Below are positions 13,323 through 20,694 of a stretch of DNA of 31,078 bases, piece after piece; position 1 is the first letter of the stretch; the number at the start of each line of letters is the position of its first letter. The DNA is from a virus, in IMG/VR virus record IMGVR_UViG_3300030116_002251, positions 1 to 31,078 of that record; one strand, given 5' to 3'. The position numbers were made by a program, and so were the translations under genes. Below the pieces are notes generated by a model. It was not told where the DNA came from, searched no databases, and saw only the letters and a list, made by a program, of their open reading frames with translations.

Positions 13323-13741
13323 AAATATTTATTTACTAATCTAGTGGCTAAATACATTACTAATCCAAAGGCGCATATAAAAATTATCCACATCCACATG
13401 TTAGGTTTTTTATTTTTCTGAGCTTCTGCCTTAGCTTTATGCACTTCAACTCTTGTGATCATCCTTATAGTATCCCTTTTTAATTTATATTCAATCCTGG
13501 TTTCTAGCCTTGTTTTAGGCACATAAACATTTTCATACATGATTATAGTATCCTTAGAAGTAAAAAAATGCTCATATACAATTGTGTCATGTTTTATTAC
13601 AGGTATTGAATCCATAGTAGCTATTCTTATGGTATCAGACGATATGAGAGGCTCTAAGCCCTTTTTAAGAGCTTTCTGATAGTGATACTTAGCAGAGCAG
13701 GAAAAAAGCGCTAAAATCAAAAATAAACTACAAATTCGCAT
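13319..13741 (-). CDS. Unimolecular spanin-like lipoprotein with C-terminal TM helix
   Basis: The 140-residue product begins with a lipoprotein signal, MRICSLFLILALFSCSAKYH: hydrophobic core and lipobox LFSC with C15 as lipidation site. A periplasmic segment follows, rich in alternating hydrophobic and Thr residues (beta-like, KHDTIVYEHFFTSKDTIIMY). The end has one transmembrane helix (about 115-133, MWMWIIFICAFGLVMYL) and a basic tail. Outer-membrane lipid anchor plus inner-membrane helix in one chain is the u-spanin architecture (phage T1 gp11), which fuses the two membranes at lysis. It overlaps the amidase gene by 14 bp. No sequence family is recognised, so the call rests on topology and place. 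Confidence 0.72.
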   Translation of the reverse strand: MRICSLFLILALFSCSAKYHYQKALKKGLEPLISSDTIRIATMDSIPVIKHDTIVYEHFFTSKDTIIMYENVYVPKTRLETRIEYKLKRDTIRMITRVEVHKAKAEAQKNKKPNMWMWIIFICAFGLVMYLATRLVNKYL

Positions 13742-14141
13742 ATTCTACTTTTACATTAAAACTTGGGCAGGCTTTATTGGCAAATTCATTGTGTCCGTGA
13801 ATAGTCATATCCTTATTATACTTATAAATTAATTCATGCATTAAATAGATCAATGAATCCTTTTGCTTTTTAGTCCTGGTGTCCTTAGCTTTTTTCATAT
13901 CCTTATCCATTCCTCCCACGTAGCAAATGCCAATTGAATTTCTATTTTGCCCGGAACAATGAGCTCCTTGTTTTTCAATTGGTCTTCCTTTTTCAATTCT
14001 ACCATCAATGTGAATGAGGTAGTGGTAACCAATATCTGAAAACCCTCTCCTTAAATGCCATTGCCTAATTTCTGCTACATCATGGTTTCTGCCCTCTGGA
14101 GTAGCGGAGCAATGCAATATAATTTTATTTATTTTTCTCAT
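13728..14141 (-). CDS. N-acetylmuramoyl-L-alanine amidase endolysin (T7 lysozyme type)
   Basis: This is the lysis enzyme cutting the amide bond between muramic acid and the stem peptide. I start at the ATG at 14139-14141 (MRKINKIILHCSATPEGR), 137 residues; the frame allows 14 more codons, but those overlap the holin gene further. From this start the Amidase_2 zinc ligands are H10 (IILHCSAT), H115 (TIHGHNEF) and C125, with Y39 (IGYHYLIHIDG) and K123 (ANKACPSF) as catalytic partners. These match T7 lysozyme H17, Y46, H122, K128 and C130. No signal peptide is present, so export depends on the holin. Confidence 0.93.
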   Translation of the reverse strand: MRKINKIILHCSATPEGRNHDVAEIRQWHLRRGFSDIGYHYLIHIDGRIEKGRPIEKQGAHCSGQNRNSIGICYVGGMDKDMKKAKDTRTKKQKDSLIYLMHELIYKYNKDMTIHGHNEFANKACPSFNVKVEYANL

Positions 14142-14598
14142 TAATGTTCTTAAAGTCTTGAGTAACCTCTTTAGCTCTAGCAAACATATTTTTTAAACTT
14201 GCCCAAAGGTCAATTCCTTTAACCGCTTTATAGTTTTCATTAATGCTTATAACCTCAATTGAAACAAGAGTTAAAGCAAGCACTTTGGTAGTAAGCATTT
14301 CGATGCTAAAAAAAGATTGTACTATGTCATTAACTAAAAAGTAATCAATCAAATAGAACAATATAACAGTAGCTTCATAAAGTAAAATCTTTGACATGAC
14401 AGAGCTTAATCTGCGACTTGTGATTGGTTGTTTTAATTTTTTAGCCTTCCATATACCCGTGATTGTATCCAGGATCACAGAGCACGCAATAAGAATCAAT
14501 ATGCCTAAAACTGGTAAAAAGAATGATAGAATTATAGCCATTAGTTTGGTTAAGTTTAATTTAATTTTTGTAATTAAGAGTATGACTTGTGTTTGCAT
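14125..14598 (-). CDS. Phage holin
   Basis: A 157-residue membrane protein with three hydrophobic segments: about 20-45 (LMAIILSFFLPVLGILILIA and on), 70-88 (ILLYEATVILFYLIDYFLV) and 101-117 (LTTKVLALTLVSIEVISI). Between the first two is DTITGIWKAKKLKQPITSRR, a pattern typical of phage holin families 4/6 (CD/TcdE-like). The C-terminus is cytoplasmic and Lys-rich. It precedes and overlaps the endolysin gene. M20 is an alternative start, but M1 follows the preceding stop by one base. It would form the membrane lesion that triggers lysis. Confidence 0.85.
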   Translation of the reverse strand: MQTQVILLITKIKLNLTKLMAIILSFFLPVLGILILIACSVILDTITGIWKAKKLKQPITSRRLSSVMSKILLYEATVILFYLIDYFLVNDIVQSFFSIEMLTTKVLALTLVSIEVISINENYKAVKGIDLWASLKNMFARAKEVTQDFKNINEKNK

Positions 14599-14599
14599 G

Positions 14600-14761
14600 T
14601 TATAGTTGTTCTGAAATCATATAGGTGTAGTAAATTCCGAGTAATACACCAAATGATTGTAAGTATAATTCTGTAGTTGTAAATATTAAACAAAACGAAG
14701 TAAAATATCCACAAGCAAAATAGCATATTGCTAAGAAGTTTTGATGTCTTCTAAAATCCAT
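14600..14761 (-). CDS. 53-aa small membrane protein next to holin (possible second holin/antiholin)
   Basis: An ATG at 14759-14761 shares one base with the preceding stop (TAATG). The frame runs 53 codons to TAA, which is followed after one base by the holin ATG. The product starts MDFRRHQNFLAICYFACGYF and has two hydrophobic stretches (about 9-27 and 34-48), suggesting a hairpin of two transmembrane helices. It fills an otherwise empty 162-bp gap exactly. Many lysis cassettes carry a small holin or antiholin here, but no homology is seen. Confidence 0.6.
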   Translation of the reverse strand: MDFRRHQNFLAICYFACGYFTSFCLIFTTTELYLQSFGVLLGIYYTYMISEQL

Positions 14762-15015
14762 TATTCAACAGGTATTTCTTCAGACCATTCTGCCGTTGCC
14801 ATAACTACCAAAGCTTCTTTGTGTGTTAATTCAGAAACAGGTACAACGCTACCGTCAGCTATAAAGCTGGGTGTTGTATTCCACTTAATTACAAATTCAG
14901 TTCCAGCTAAATTATAGCGTAAAGTGTTTGCACTTGTTTCTCCTATTTGTGAAAAGTCTATGTTTGACAAATCACTTGTTTGTATTATTGCGTATGTACT
15001 AAAGGTTTTTAACAT
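14761..15015 (-). CDS. Small unknown protein after LamG genes, 84 aa
   Basis: The 84-residue product has a beta-rich N-terminal half (FSTYAIIQTSDLSNIDFS, TEFVIKWNTTPSFIADG), a short helix (LTHKEALVVMATAEW) and ends SEEIPVE. It resembles small proteins encoded beside tail fibre genes that act as fibre chaperones or stay with the virion, but no family is identified. It lies between the second LamG protein gene and the lysis cassette. Confidence 0.6.
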   Translation of the reverse strand: MLKTFSTYAIIQTSDLSNIDFSQIGETSANTLRYNLAGTEFVIKWNTTPSFIADGSVVPVSELTHKEALVVMATAEWSEEIPVE

Positions 15016-15037
15016 TGTTTTTATTTTTTATTCGTTT

Positions 15038-15871
15038 TTATGTAGGTACGTCTGTTTCAAAGGTTACTGAATTTTGAATTGTAGCGTTATTTGTAGAACT
15101 ACCACTATCTGCTATAGTAGTACCACTACCTTCTTCAAAGCGATACCAAGATGTTGGCGCAGTCAATCCATTATCATTTAAATTGTTAGGCACACCGCTA
15201 TTGTAGATAGTAGCCACATCATTACGTAAGTCTGTACCACTCCATATTGCAAACTCGTCTATGTTGCCTAAGAATGGGTGATATTGACCTGTTCCCATTT
15301 CACCAATTAATAAACTTTCTGTTGCAGTTGAAAAAGATGTTCTTGAACCTAAATTATCCAAAGTTGTTGCATCAGAACCATTTACATAACATTTAAATTC
15401 ATCTGTGCTATCTAAATCTATTGCAATAAGTATGTGATTCCAACTTCCGTAATTTATAGAATTTATATCTGCTCTACCAAAATAACTACCTGTGTCTATA
15501 CTAAAATCTATTCTGTTACCTTGACGTATCCATAATTGACAAACACCGCTAACTCCGCTTGTAGCACCATTACCTATATGAAATATGTTTCTATTTACTG
15601 CACTTGTTGTAGGTTTTATCCAACACGAAAAAGTAGCCTTTGTTTGTCCGTCTAATTCTGAATAAGTAGAATCCGTTGAGACATACGCATCTATGCCGTC
15701 ATAGTCTGTACTATATGTATTAGAAAAAGACGAACCACCTACTAAATTAGTTTCTGGCGAATAACTATCTGCACACACTTCTCCAAAATCTATTGTGTTA
15801 TTTGTAGCTGATTTTCCCCAACCATTTGAATTATTAACTGCCCCTTGTCCGTATCCTATTGTGTTTGCCAT
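15038..15871 (-). CDS. LamG/concanavalin-A-like domain protein, copy 2
   Basis: A 277-residue protein with one LamG_3-type jelly-roll domain from about residue 60: DGIDAYVSTDSTYSELDGQT at its start, FSCWIKPTT, NHILIAIDL, then NIDEFAIWSGTDLRNDVATI near 205-224. The end has WYRFEEGSGTTIADSGSS. It is clearly related to the neighbouring LamG protein in domain plan and motif order. Such domains bind carbohydrates or form virion surface decorations, so it is probably a host-recognition or adhesin protein. There is no signal peptide. The N-terminal ~50 residues are Asn/Gly-rich and probably attach to the virion. Confidence 0.8.
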   Translation of the reverse strand: MANTIGYGQGAVNNSNGWGKSATNNTIDFGEVCADSYSPETNLVGGSSFSNTYSTDYDGIDAYVSTDSTYSELDGQTKATFSCWIKPTTSAVNRNIFHIGNGATSGVSGVCQLWIRQGNRIDFSIDTGSYFGRADINSINYGSWNHILIAIDLDSTDEFKCYVNGSDATTLDNLGSRTSFSTATESLLIGEMGTGQYHPFLGNIDEFAIWSGTDLRNDVATIYNSGVPNNLNDNGLTAPTSWYRFEEGSGTTIADSGSSTNNATIQNSVTFETDVPT

Positions 15872-15883
15872 TTTATTTTATTT

Positions 15884-16627
15884 TTAAGGTACATCAGTTG
15901 AGAATGTACTAAAGTTCGTCATTGTTCCGTTATTGCCTCCAGATCCGTTATCTGTCAATGCAGGTGCAGTATCATTGTCGCCACACCGCCACCAACTTAC
16001 AGGGGATAAACTTGTAAGACTTGAAGGCGTACCCGTGCCGTATATTGTACTGACATCACTTGCAGAAAGTTCTGAATTAAATACTGATACCTCGTCTATA
16101 ATGCCATTTAAATATCCTATTGAACTATCTCCACCAATACCTAAATTTTCGTTTGTTTGACCTGTGCCACTTGAAAAATTACCACTTTTAGTAACATTAG
16201 TTAGTAATGTTCCGTTTTTATATAGGTTTAAACCACCGCCATTACTTGTCCTTGAGCCGTCATAAGTCACTACATAATGCACCCAAGTATTTAATGGGTG
16301 TGTATTATTATCAATAATTTGATGAAAATGAGAACCGTTTTTTCTTATTCTAAAATGTACTTTATCATCTAACACATACATATTATAACCACTAAATGCA
16401 CCACTCGGTTCTTGTTTTCTTAATAAACTACCTCCAAAACCTGTTTGAGTACCTTTTTTAAACCATATAGAAAAACTGAATGCATCATCTGCACTAAAGT
16501 TTAAATTACTTTGATTGCCACAATCTACATAATCGTCAATGCCGTCAAGCTCAATACTTTTGGTATTGCTAAAACTTGCTGCTGCACTTGCACTTGCTGC
16601 TAATATTCCGTGTGTCGCTATTTGCAT
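15884..16627 (-). CDS. LamG/concanavalin-A-like domain protein, copy 1
   Basis: I start at the ATG at 16625-16627 (MQIATHGILAASASAAASFS), which shares one base with the preceding stop (TAATG), giving 247 residues; a longer frame adds ten codons. The jelly-roll signature follows: IELDGIDDYVDCGNQSNLNF, FSFSIWFKKG, WVHYVVTYDG, GIIDEVSVFNSELSASDVST and PVSWWRCGDN at the end. This is a Laminin_G_3-type carbohydrate-binding fold, likely part of the receptor-binding apparatus. It and the next gene are tandem paralogues, which suggests duplication followed by divergence of the recognition surfaces. Confidence 0.8.
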   Translation of the reverse strand: MQIATHGILAASASAAASFSNTKSIELDGIDDYVDCGNQSNLNFSADDAFSFSIWFKKGTQTGFGGSLLRKQEPSGAFSGYNMYVLDDKVHFRIRKNGSHFHQIIDNNTHPLNTWVHYVVTYDGSRTSNGGGLNLYKNGTLLTNVTKSGNFSSGTGQTNENLGIGGDSSIGYLNGIIDEVSVFNSELSASDVSTIYGTGTPSSLTSLSPVSWWRCGDNDTAPALTDNGSGGNNGTMTNFSTFSTDVP

Positions 16628-17082
16628 TATGTTGTTAAATCTCCTGTTATATACCACTCATCAGTAGCTATCTTAATTAAGCTACCCATACTATACTGTG
16701 CCGTTGTTTTTAATTTACCTCCAGCTGAGTTTACCGTAACACCACCAGCACCAGCAAACGTTACTTGACCAGCACCGTGCTGACTAAACAATATTTGTGT
16801 TCCTGTAGAAAAAGCAACCGATGCGTTTGTAGGTATAGTAACTGATATTGCACTTGCATTATCAAACTGAATAAACTTATTAACATCTGCAAGCGCTAAA
16901 GTGTGAGATGTGCTAGATATTGTACGAGGCGTTATTAAATTAACAGGCGTTGTAATCTCCTCACCAGTAATATACTTAGAATTGTAACCACCTGCCCCGT
17001 CACTTTCAGATATAATTAATAAATCTGTACTATCTAAATTAGATCCTTTTGCCGTTAGGTCGCTTATCTTTATCTCTGCCAT
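16627..17082 (-). CDS. Putative tail fibre / virion surface protein
   Basis: The 151-residue protein starts MAEIKISDLTAKGSNLDSTD and has long Thr/Ser/Gly/Ala stretches with short hydrophobic strands (LALADVNKFIQFDNASAISV, QVTFAGAGGVTVNSAGGKLK). This pattern is common in phage tail fibre and appendage proteins, where KISDL...DxL is often the N-terminal segment. It is directly upstream of two LamG-domain genes and downstream of portal and connector genes, consistent with an adsorption structure. Predicted from composition and context. Confidence 0.65.
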   Translation of the reverse strand: MAEIKISDLTAKGSNLDSTDLLIISESDGAGGYNSKYITGEEITTPVNLITPRTISSTSHTLALADVNKFIQFDNASAISVTIPTNASVAFSTGTQILFSQHGAGQVTFAGAGGVTVNSAGGKLKTTAQYSMGSLIKIATDEWYITGDLTT

Positions 17083-17149
17083 TTTCTAATTTTTGAATAA
17101 ACTTTTCAAGCTTTCTAATATTCTCTGCTTTTACCTTATACTTTTTCAT
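17039..17149 (-). CDS. Small basic protein, 36 aa, translationally coupled
   Basis: The ATG at 17147-17149 overlaps the connector-like gene stop as ATGA. The frame has 36 codons (MKKYKVKAENIRKLEKFIQK...) and overlaps the fibre gene start by 44 bp. The product is highly basic and helical with a Lys/Arg tail (NGRDKDKRPNGKRI). It accounts for the otherwise unused 63 bp between the two genes. No function is recognised. Confidence 0.5.
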   Translation of the reverse strand: MKKYKVKAENIRKLEKFIQKLENGRDKDKRPNGKRI

Positions 17150-17646
17150 ATTACCCATCCTGTCATGTTAGTGTTTTGATCCGGAAATACATCAGGCGAT
17201 TGATTCTGATAGTACTCAGGAAAGCTACTGGAATTATTAATAACATAGTCAACAAATCTTTCTTTGTAATTCATAGCCGTCTGCCTATATTTTTCCATTA
17301 AAAAGTCCAATTCCTCTTTGCTTACACTTTCGCTATTTTCAGAGCTATGTTTATAAACTCCTTTGTTAGCGATTGTATATGCCGCTTGAGGTAAATATTC
17401 TACTATTGCGAAATCAATTAAACAGGGTTTAATATAATCCTCCAGGAGAGTGATATATGGCTCTGCTAAAGTATCCGCAATAATATCTGCCTGAATCTTT
17501 TCTAATAATCTTGTTCCTAACATTGCTTGTATGTGAATATCCTGCGCCTTCTTAACAAAGCCAATAAACTTGTCAGTATCCACATTTCCGTCAAGTACAC
17601 TGTACCTAACTAAATCTTGTCTTGTTATGAGTAATGCTGTTGCCAT
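17146..17646 (-). CDS. Putative head-tail connector / neck protein
   Basis: The 166-residue protein is mostly helical: ITRQDLVRYSVLDGNVDTDK (8-27), FVKKAQDIHIQAMLGTRLLE (30-49), then DYIKPCLIDFAIVEYLPQAA (69-88). The spacing of DxLxxY...DxxK..I..AQ..HI...LGT.L resembles connector-like proteins placed after the portal in Bacteroidota phages. It follows the portal gene by one base. Its role as a head-tail adaptor is inferred from position and the helical pattern. Confidence 0.6.
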   Translation of the reverse strand: MATALLITRQDLVRYSVLDGNVDTDKFIGFVKKAQDIHIQAMLGTRLLEKIQADIIADTLAEPYITLLEDYIKPCLIDFAIVEYLPQAAYTIANKGVYKHSSENSESVSKEELDFLMEKYRQTAMNYKERFVDYVINNSSSFPEYYQNQSPDVFPDQNTNMTGWVI

Positions 17647-17647
17647 A

Positions 17648-19444
17648 TTATTTTTGCCAATATTTGCGAGTATTTGGGTTATTAGGGCTAAATCCTTGAG
17701 TCTCTGTTTTTATTGGCTCAATACTTGCATCTGCCCAAGTAGGATCGTTAACAACGTAACCATATCTTTTTGCTACCGCTTCTGTTATTTCATTTGTATT
17801 AGGTCCTCCTATGCTCTCAATCCTTTTTGCACTTATATAAGTTCTGCGCTTCCATTTGTGTTTGCATCTAGCACCGCCCTTGTGTAACCATATACTATAC
17901 GTGTCTGTGCCAAACTCACCAAAGCCTGGATTTGCAGGTTGACTTGTTAAAGCAAGAATGTCTTCTTTGCGGTATACTTTTTGCGCTCGCATCATAGCTC
18001 TGCAAAATTTACGTTCGGGTGCAGGATTACCAGTGTATTGATATCTGACTTTAAAAAAAGAACCATTTATTTCCTCATCTTGATCACTTGCTTTGCTTCC
18101 TCCTGCTCTACCTGTTCGCAATAAATTAACAACTTTAGACAAAGTGCTTGGTTTTGGCTTAATCTCCTCCTCTAATTCTTTAAGCTTTGCGTCTAGATTA
18201 TCCTCAAAATCGTAATGCACTTCTCTTTCATCAATGCATACATAATCATCTTGCTCAATATCTTCTCCTTTATTAAAAAAGTCCTGTAATTCATTACTTA
18301 ATGCACTTAGCTCCAGACCTGTCTCCTCCTGGATTTGTTCGTCATTTTGAGCGTTTTCCAAGTCCACAAACTCTAAAGGTTTTAATGTTCTAAAGAATAA
18401 ATCCAAAGAAATATCATTATAGCTTAATATCTGCTCAAAAGCATCTGTTAGCAACTCTCTATATGGTTTTATTACCATATTTTCAAAAAGAATAAATGAG
18501 TCTTTTAATTCATCGGCGTTGGAGCTAAAGCCATTAGCGGAAGCAATACCAAATAAAAGTGGTGACGTAACTTGATGCCCAAGCATAATCTTTCTCAAAC
18601 AGGTTTCTGTTAAGGTATTATACAAGTCTGGAGCGTCATTAACGGGCATACTGTCAACACTGGTCTTGCTTTCTGCATTGTTATTAAATGAAATGATTAC
18701 CTTCTCACCTTGAGTGCCTGTTAATTGATTTAAAACTTTTGCTTTGATCATCATTTGTTCTTCCTGCGACGGTTGACCATTGTTAAAATTAATAACTGCA
18801 CGTCCAGAAAATCCATTGTTCACCTCGTTTATCAAGTATTCACTTATTGATTCTTCCAAAGTACAATAAGGGGTGCAGCCAACGTAATCGGGCAAAGCAT
18901 AGTATTTTAAACCTACCGAATAAGGTTTAACAAAGAATACCTCAAGCTCATCATTTGAGCATCCGAAAGCACTCAATCTTTTAGGAGGGTATTTCTTTAC
19001 ATCCTCCCAATTGTCTGAATAGTAATAGGCTTCTATTTTTCCTTCTGCATTGCACTTTTCTGCCCTTAACAGTTGAACTGGAATATGATGAACTCCGGCA
19101 ATTTTTTTGCGATCCTTAGTATATATAACCTGCATAGCACATTGACCAAGCATTTTTAAATCCATGCACAAATGTCTAACACAATCTTTATTAAACATCG
19201 CCATCATTGATGCATAATCATTTGGCTTTTTATTCGAATTAGTTGCGCTTAATCCTCTGCCATAAATCAAACGAGCTACATTGTTTATAATAGCGTTATT
19301 AGTTGTTGAATTAGTATAACAGTTGATAAGAAAGTTATAATAATCATTATCCTCACCAAATTCAACCCAATTTTCTCGCTTTGCTTCCTGGATTACCGGA
19401 GCTTCATATTTAGCTAATTGTAATATGTGTACGTTATCACTCAT
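17648..19444 (-). CDS. Portal protein with C-terminal extension
   Basis: At 598 residues this is the size of siphophage portals plus an added domain. The first ~400 residues show portal-type features: NNAIINNVARLIYGRG (49-64), HLCMDLKMLGQCAMQV (91-106), HHIPVQLLRAEK and LFGIASANGFSSNADELKDS, the last being the segment before the long helix. An acidic linker follows (LKELEEEIKPK). The end domain has YQYTGNPAPERKFCRAMM, NPGFGEFGTDTYSIWLHKGG and CKHKWKRRTYI; its conserved Cys/His could bind a metal, and I recall similar tails on phage proteins of Bacteroidota. The portal forms the DNA gateway of the capsid. It overlaps the preceding gene by 8 bp. Confidence 0.82.
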   Translation of the reverse strand: MSDNVHILQLAKYEAPVIQEAKRENWVEFGEDNDYYNFLINCYTNSTTNNAIINNVARLIYGRGLSATNSNKKPNDYASMMAMFNKDCVRHLCMDLKMLGQCAMQVIYTKDRKKIAGVHHIPVQLLRAEKCNAEGKIEAYYYSDNWEDVKKYPPKRLSAFGCSNDELEVFFVKPYSVGLKYYALPDYVGCTPYCTLEESISEYLINEVNNGFSGRAVINFNNGQPSQEEQMMIKAKVLNQLTGTQGEKVIISFNNNAESKTSVDSMPVNDAPDLYNTLTETCLRKIMLGHQVTSPLLFGIASANGFSSNADELKDSFILFENMVIKPYRELLTDAFEQILSYNDISLDLFFRTLKPLEFVDLENAQNDEQIQEETGLELSALSNELQDFFNKGEDIEQDDYVCIDEREVHYDFEDNLDAKLKELEEEIKPKPSTLSKVVNLLRTGRAGGSKASDQDEEINGSFFKVRYQYTGNPAPERKFCRAMMRAQKVYRKEDILALTSQPANPGFGEFGTDTYSIWLHKGGARCKHKWKRRTYISAKRIESIGGPNTNEITEAVAKRYGYVVNDPTWADASIEPIKTETQGFSPNNPNTRKYWQK

Positions 19445-19769
19445 ATATTATATATTCATTGTTTGATGCTCTGCTAGTAAATTCGCCATTATTAACAGAA
19501 TAAGTAGCCACCGCTTGATTAGTGCAAAAGATTCGATCCTTGTGAACTATTGTTGTACCGTTTTTAATTACCAAGTTATAAAAATGGTTTTCCGTTAGAT
19601 CAAAAATAGCAGTAATGGTGTCATAGTAATCTCCTTGTGTGCTAGAATCAATAGTAACCTCAACTTCAGTATTTGTTTGGTCATCAGTAATAAAAAGACT
19701 GTCATACGCTTGGCTTCTTGGTATAAAACTAAATGTTTGACTTGTTGCTATGTCTTGTAATATTATCAT
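19437..19769 (-). CDS. Unknown virion-associated protein upstream of portal, 110 aa
   Basis: A beta-rich 110-residue protein (FSFIPRSQAYDSLFITDDQT, TITAIFDLTENHFYNLVIKN). The strand pattern is compatible with an Ig- or jelly-roll-like fold. It is the first full gene after the terminator at 19979-20005 and overlaps the portal start by 8 bp, so it is co-expressed with the portal. No family is recognised; a neck or head-decoration part is possible. Confidence 0.6.
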   Translation of the reverse strand: MIILQDIATSQTFSFIPRSQAYDSLFITDDQTNTEVEVTIDSSTQGDYYDTITAIFDLTENHFYNLVIKNGTTIVHKDRIFCTNQAVATYSVNNGEFTSRASNNEYIIYE

Positions 19770-19837
19770 CTTATCCTAATAACTAAATTATGCTTTTTTT
19801 GTTTCTCTTTCATTTTTGTGTAATAATTTTTTTCCAT
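19766..19837 (-). CDS. Candidate 23-aa leader peptide
   Basis: An ATG at 19835-19837 opens a 23-codon basic frame (MEKNYYTKMKEKQKKHNLVI...) whose stop overlaps the next ATG as ATGA. It sits in the 273-bp gap between the terminator and the portal operon. Overlap geometry is the only support, so it may be chance. Apart from this and the terminator I see nothing else firm in the gap, and no consensus promoter. Confidence 0.28.
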   Translation of the reverse strand: MEKNYYTKMKEKQKKHNLVIRIR

Positions 19838-19978
19838 ATTTGCAAATCACCTATACGCTCAATAACTTCATTCTAAGCGCATTTTATATCAATCAATGAA
19901 TGCATATATTAAAAACTCGAGTTCTGCCATTAGGATTAAATTCCATTATACTAATCATAATTGTTGATTAGTTACTAA

Positions 19979-20005
19979 ATAAAAAAAGCACCCCGAAAGG
20001 TGCTT
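19979..20005 (-). terminator. Rho-independent terminator after the candidate tail tube gene
   Basis: On the minus strand AAGCACC and GGTGCTT form a perfect 7-bp stem with a short loop, followed by TTTTTTTATTT. It lies about 40 bp downstream of the 194-aa structural gene and separates the head/tail unit from the portal unit. Confidence 0.9.
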
Positions 20006-20042
20006 AATCTATGTATAAAGGAACAAAGGAAAAGCCTTTTTT

Positions 20043-20627
20043 TTAGTTTGATACTATGTTAGCATCATCCGTACCATTATTAAAAACTGCCTCAAGAGTA
20101 GCTTCGCTTGAGCAATCAATAAATAGTGGAGGTAGTTCTTCTTCCGCCGTAAACGTTAACTGGTAGCCGTTAAAATCACCGAGTGCAGCACCACTTCCAA
20201 TAGTACCTGCGGATACATCGCAACCTTGAGCAAACCCAAGTAAAAAGAATTGATCTGTCATAGATCTTGCAACGATTCTTGGTCTTCCATAGGCAAGTAG
20301 TTTAACTTGCTTGTGGGTTACAACGTCTTGTCTTTTTAGATTTACAACAAGCTCTTGAGAAAAAAATGTTGTACCATTATCTCTGGAAGCATTGATAGTA
20401 GTATTTAATGCGTTAGCAGTTGACTTTAATTCATACTTATACAAATTTAATGCAGATGCGGTATCTACAGGTGTCCAAGTATCAAGTTGATCCTCTTGGT
20501 CTGTTGTAGTATCAAAAACTGCAGAATCCTCATTTAAGTCATCATAGTTAATTATGTAAATGGCTTTCAGACCAGATACACTGTCTTTGCACTCCTCAAC
20601 TCGTCCGTGACTAATTTCACATGCCAT
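20043..20627 (-). CDS. Structural protein, candidate major tail tube protein
   Basis: The 194-residue protein is beta-rich with one central helix-poor core: GLKAIYIINYDDLN (19-32), LYKYELKSTANALNTTINAS (62-81), FFSQELVVNLKRQDVV, then YQLTFTAEEELPPLFIDCSS near the end. Tube proteins of long-tailed phages are of this size and composition, and this gene follows the major capsid gene and ends at a strong terminator, implying high expression. Other structural roles cannot be excluded. A stable hairpin lies in the 67-bp gap between the capsid gene and this one. Confidence 0.6.
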   Translation of the reverse strand: MACEISHGRVEECKDSVSGLKAIYIINYDDLNEDSAVFDTTTDQEDQLDTWTPVDTASALNLYKYELKSTANALNTTINASRDNGTTFFSQELVVNLKRQDVVTHKQVKLLAYGRPRIVARSMTDQFFLLGFAQGCDVSAGTIGSGAALGDFNGYQLTFTAEEELPPLFIDCSSEATLEAVFNNGTDDANIVSN

Positions 20628-20656
20628 GTTTAAAAAGTTTAATATTGTTTATACTA

Positions 20657-20678
20657 GAGAGGGCTTTTAAACCCTCTC
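20657..20678 (-). other. Stable intergenic hairpin between capsid and tube genes
   Basis: GAGAGGG and CCCTCTC form a perfect 7-bp stem around an 8-base loop (CTTTTAAA). It is not followed by a T-run on either strand, so it is not a standard terminator. Placed directly after the capsid gene, it could stabilise mRNA 3' ends, mark a processing site or partly attenuate downstream transcription. Confidence 0.7.
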
Positions 20679-20694
20679 GTTAATTAATCATCTA

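Noticed and set aside
20020-20041. Plus-strand terminator (AAAGG...CCTTT followed by T-run)
   Set aside because: The stem is five AT-rich pairs and no plus-strand transcript is expected here; the strong terminator at 19979-20005 explains the region.
19770-20042. Promoter for the portal operon
   Set aside because: No TAnnTTTG is found on the minus strand in the gap. The nearest look-alikes (GTGATTTG on minus, CATATTTG on plus) miss one or two key bases.
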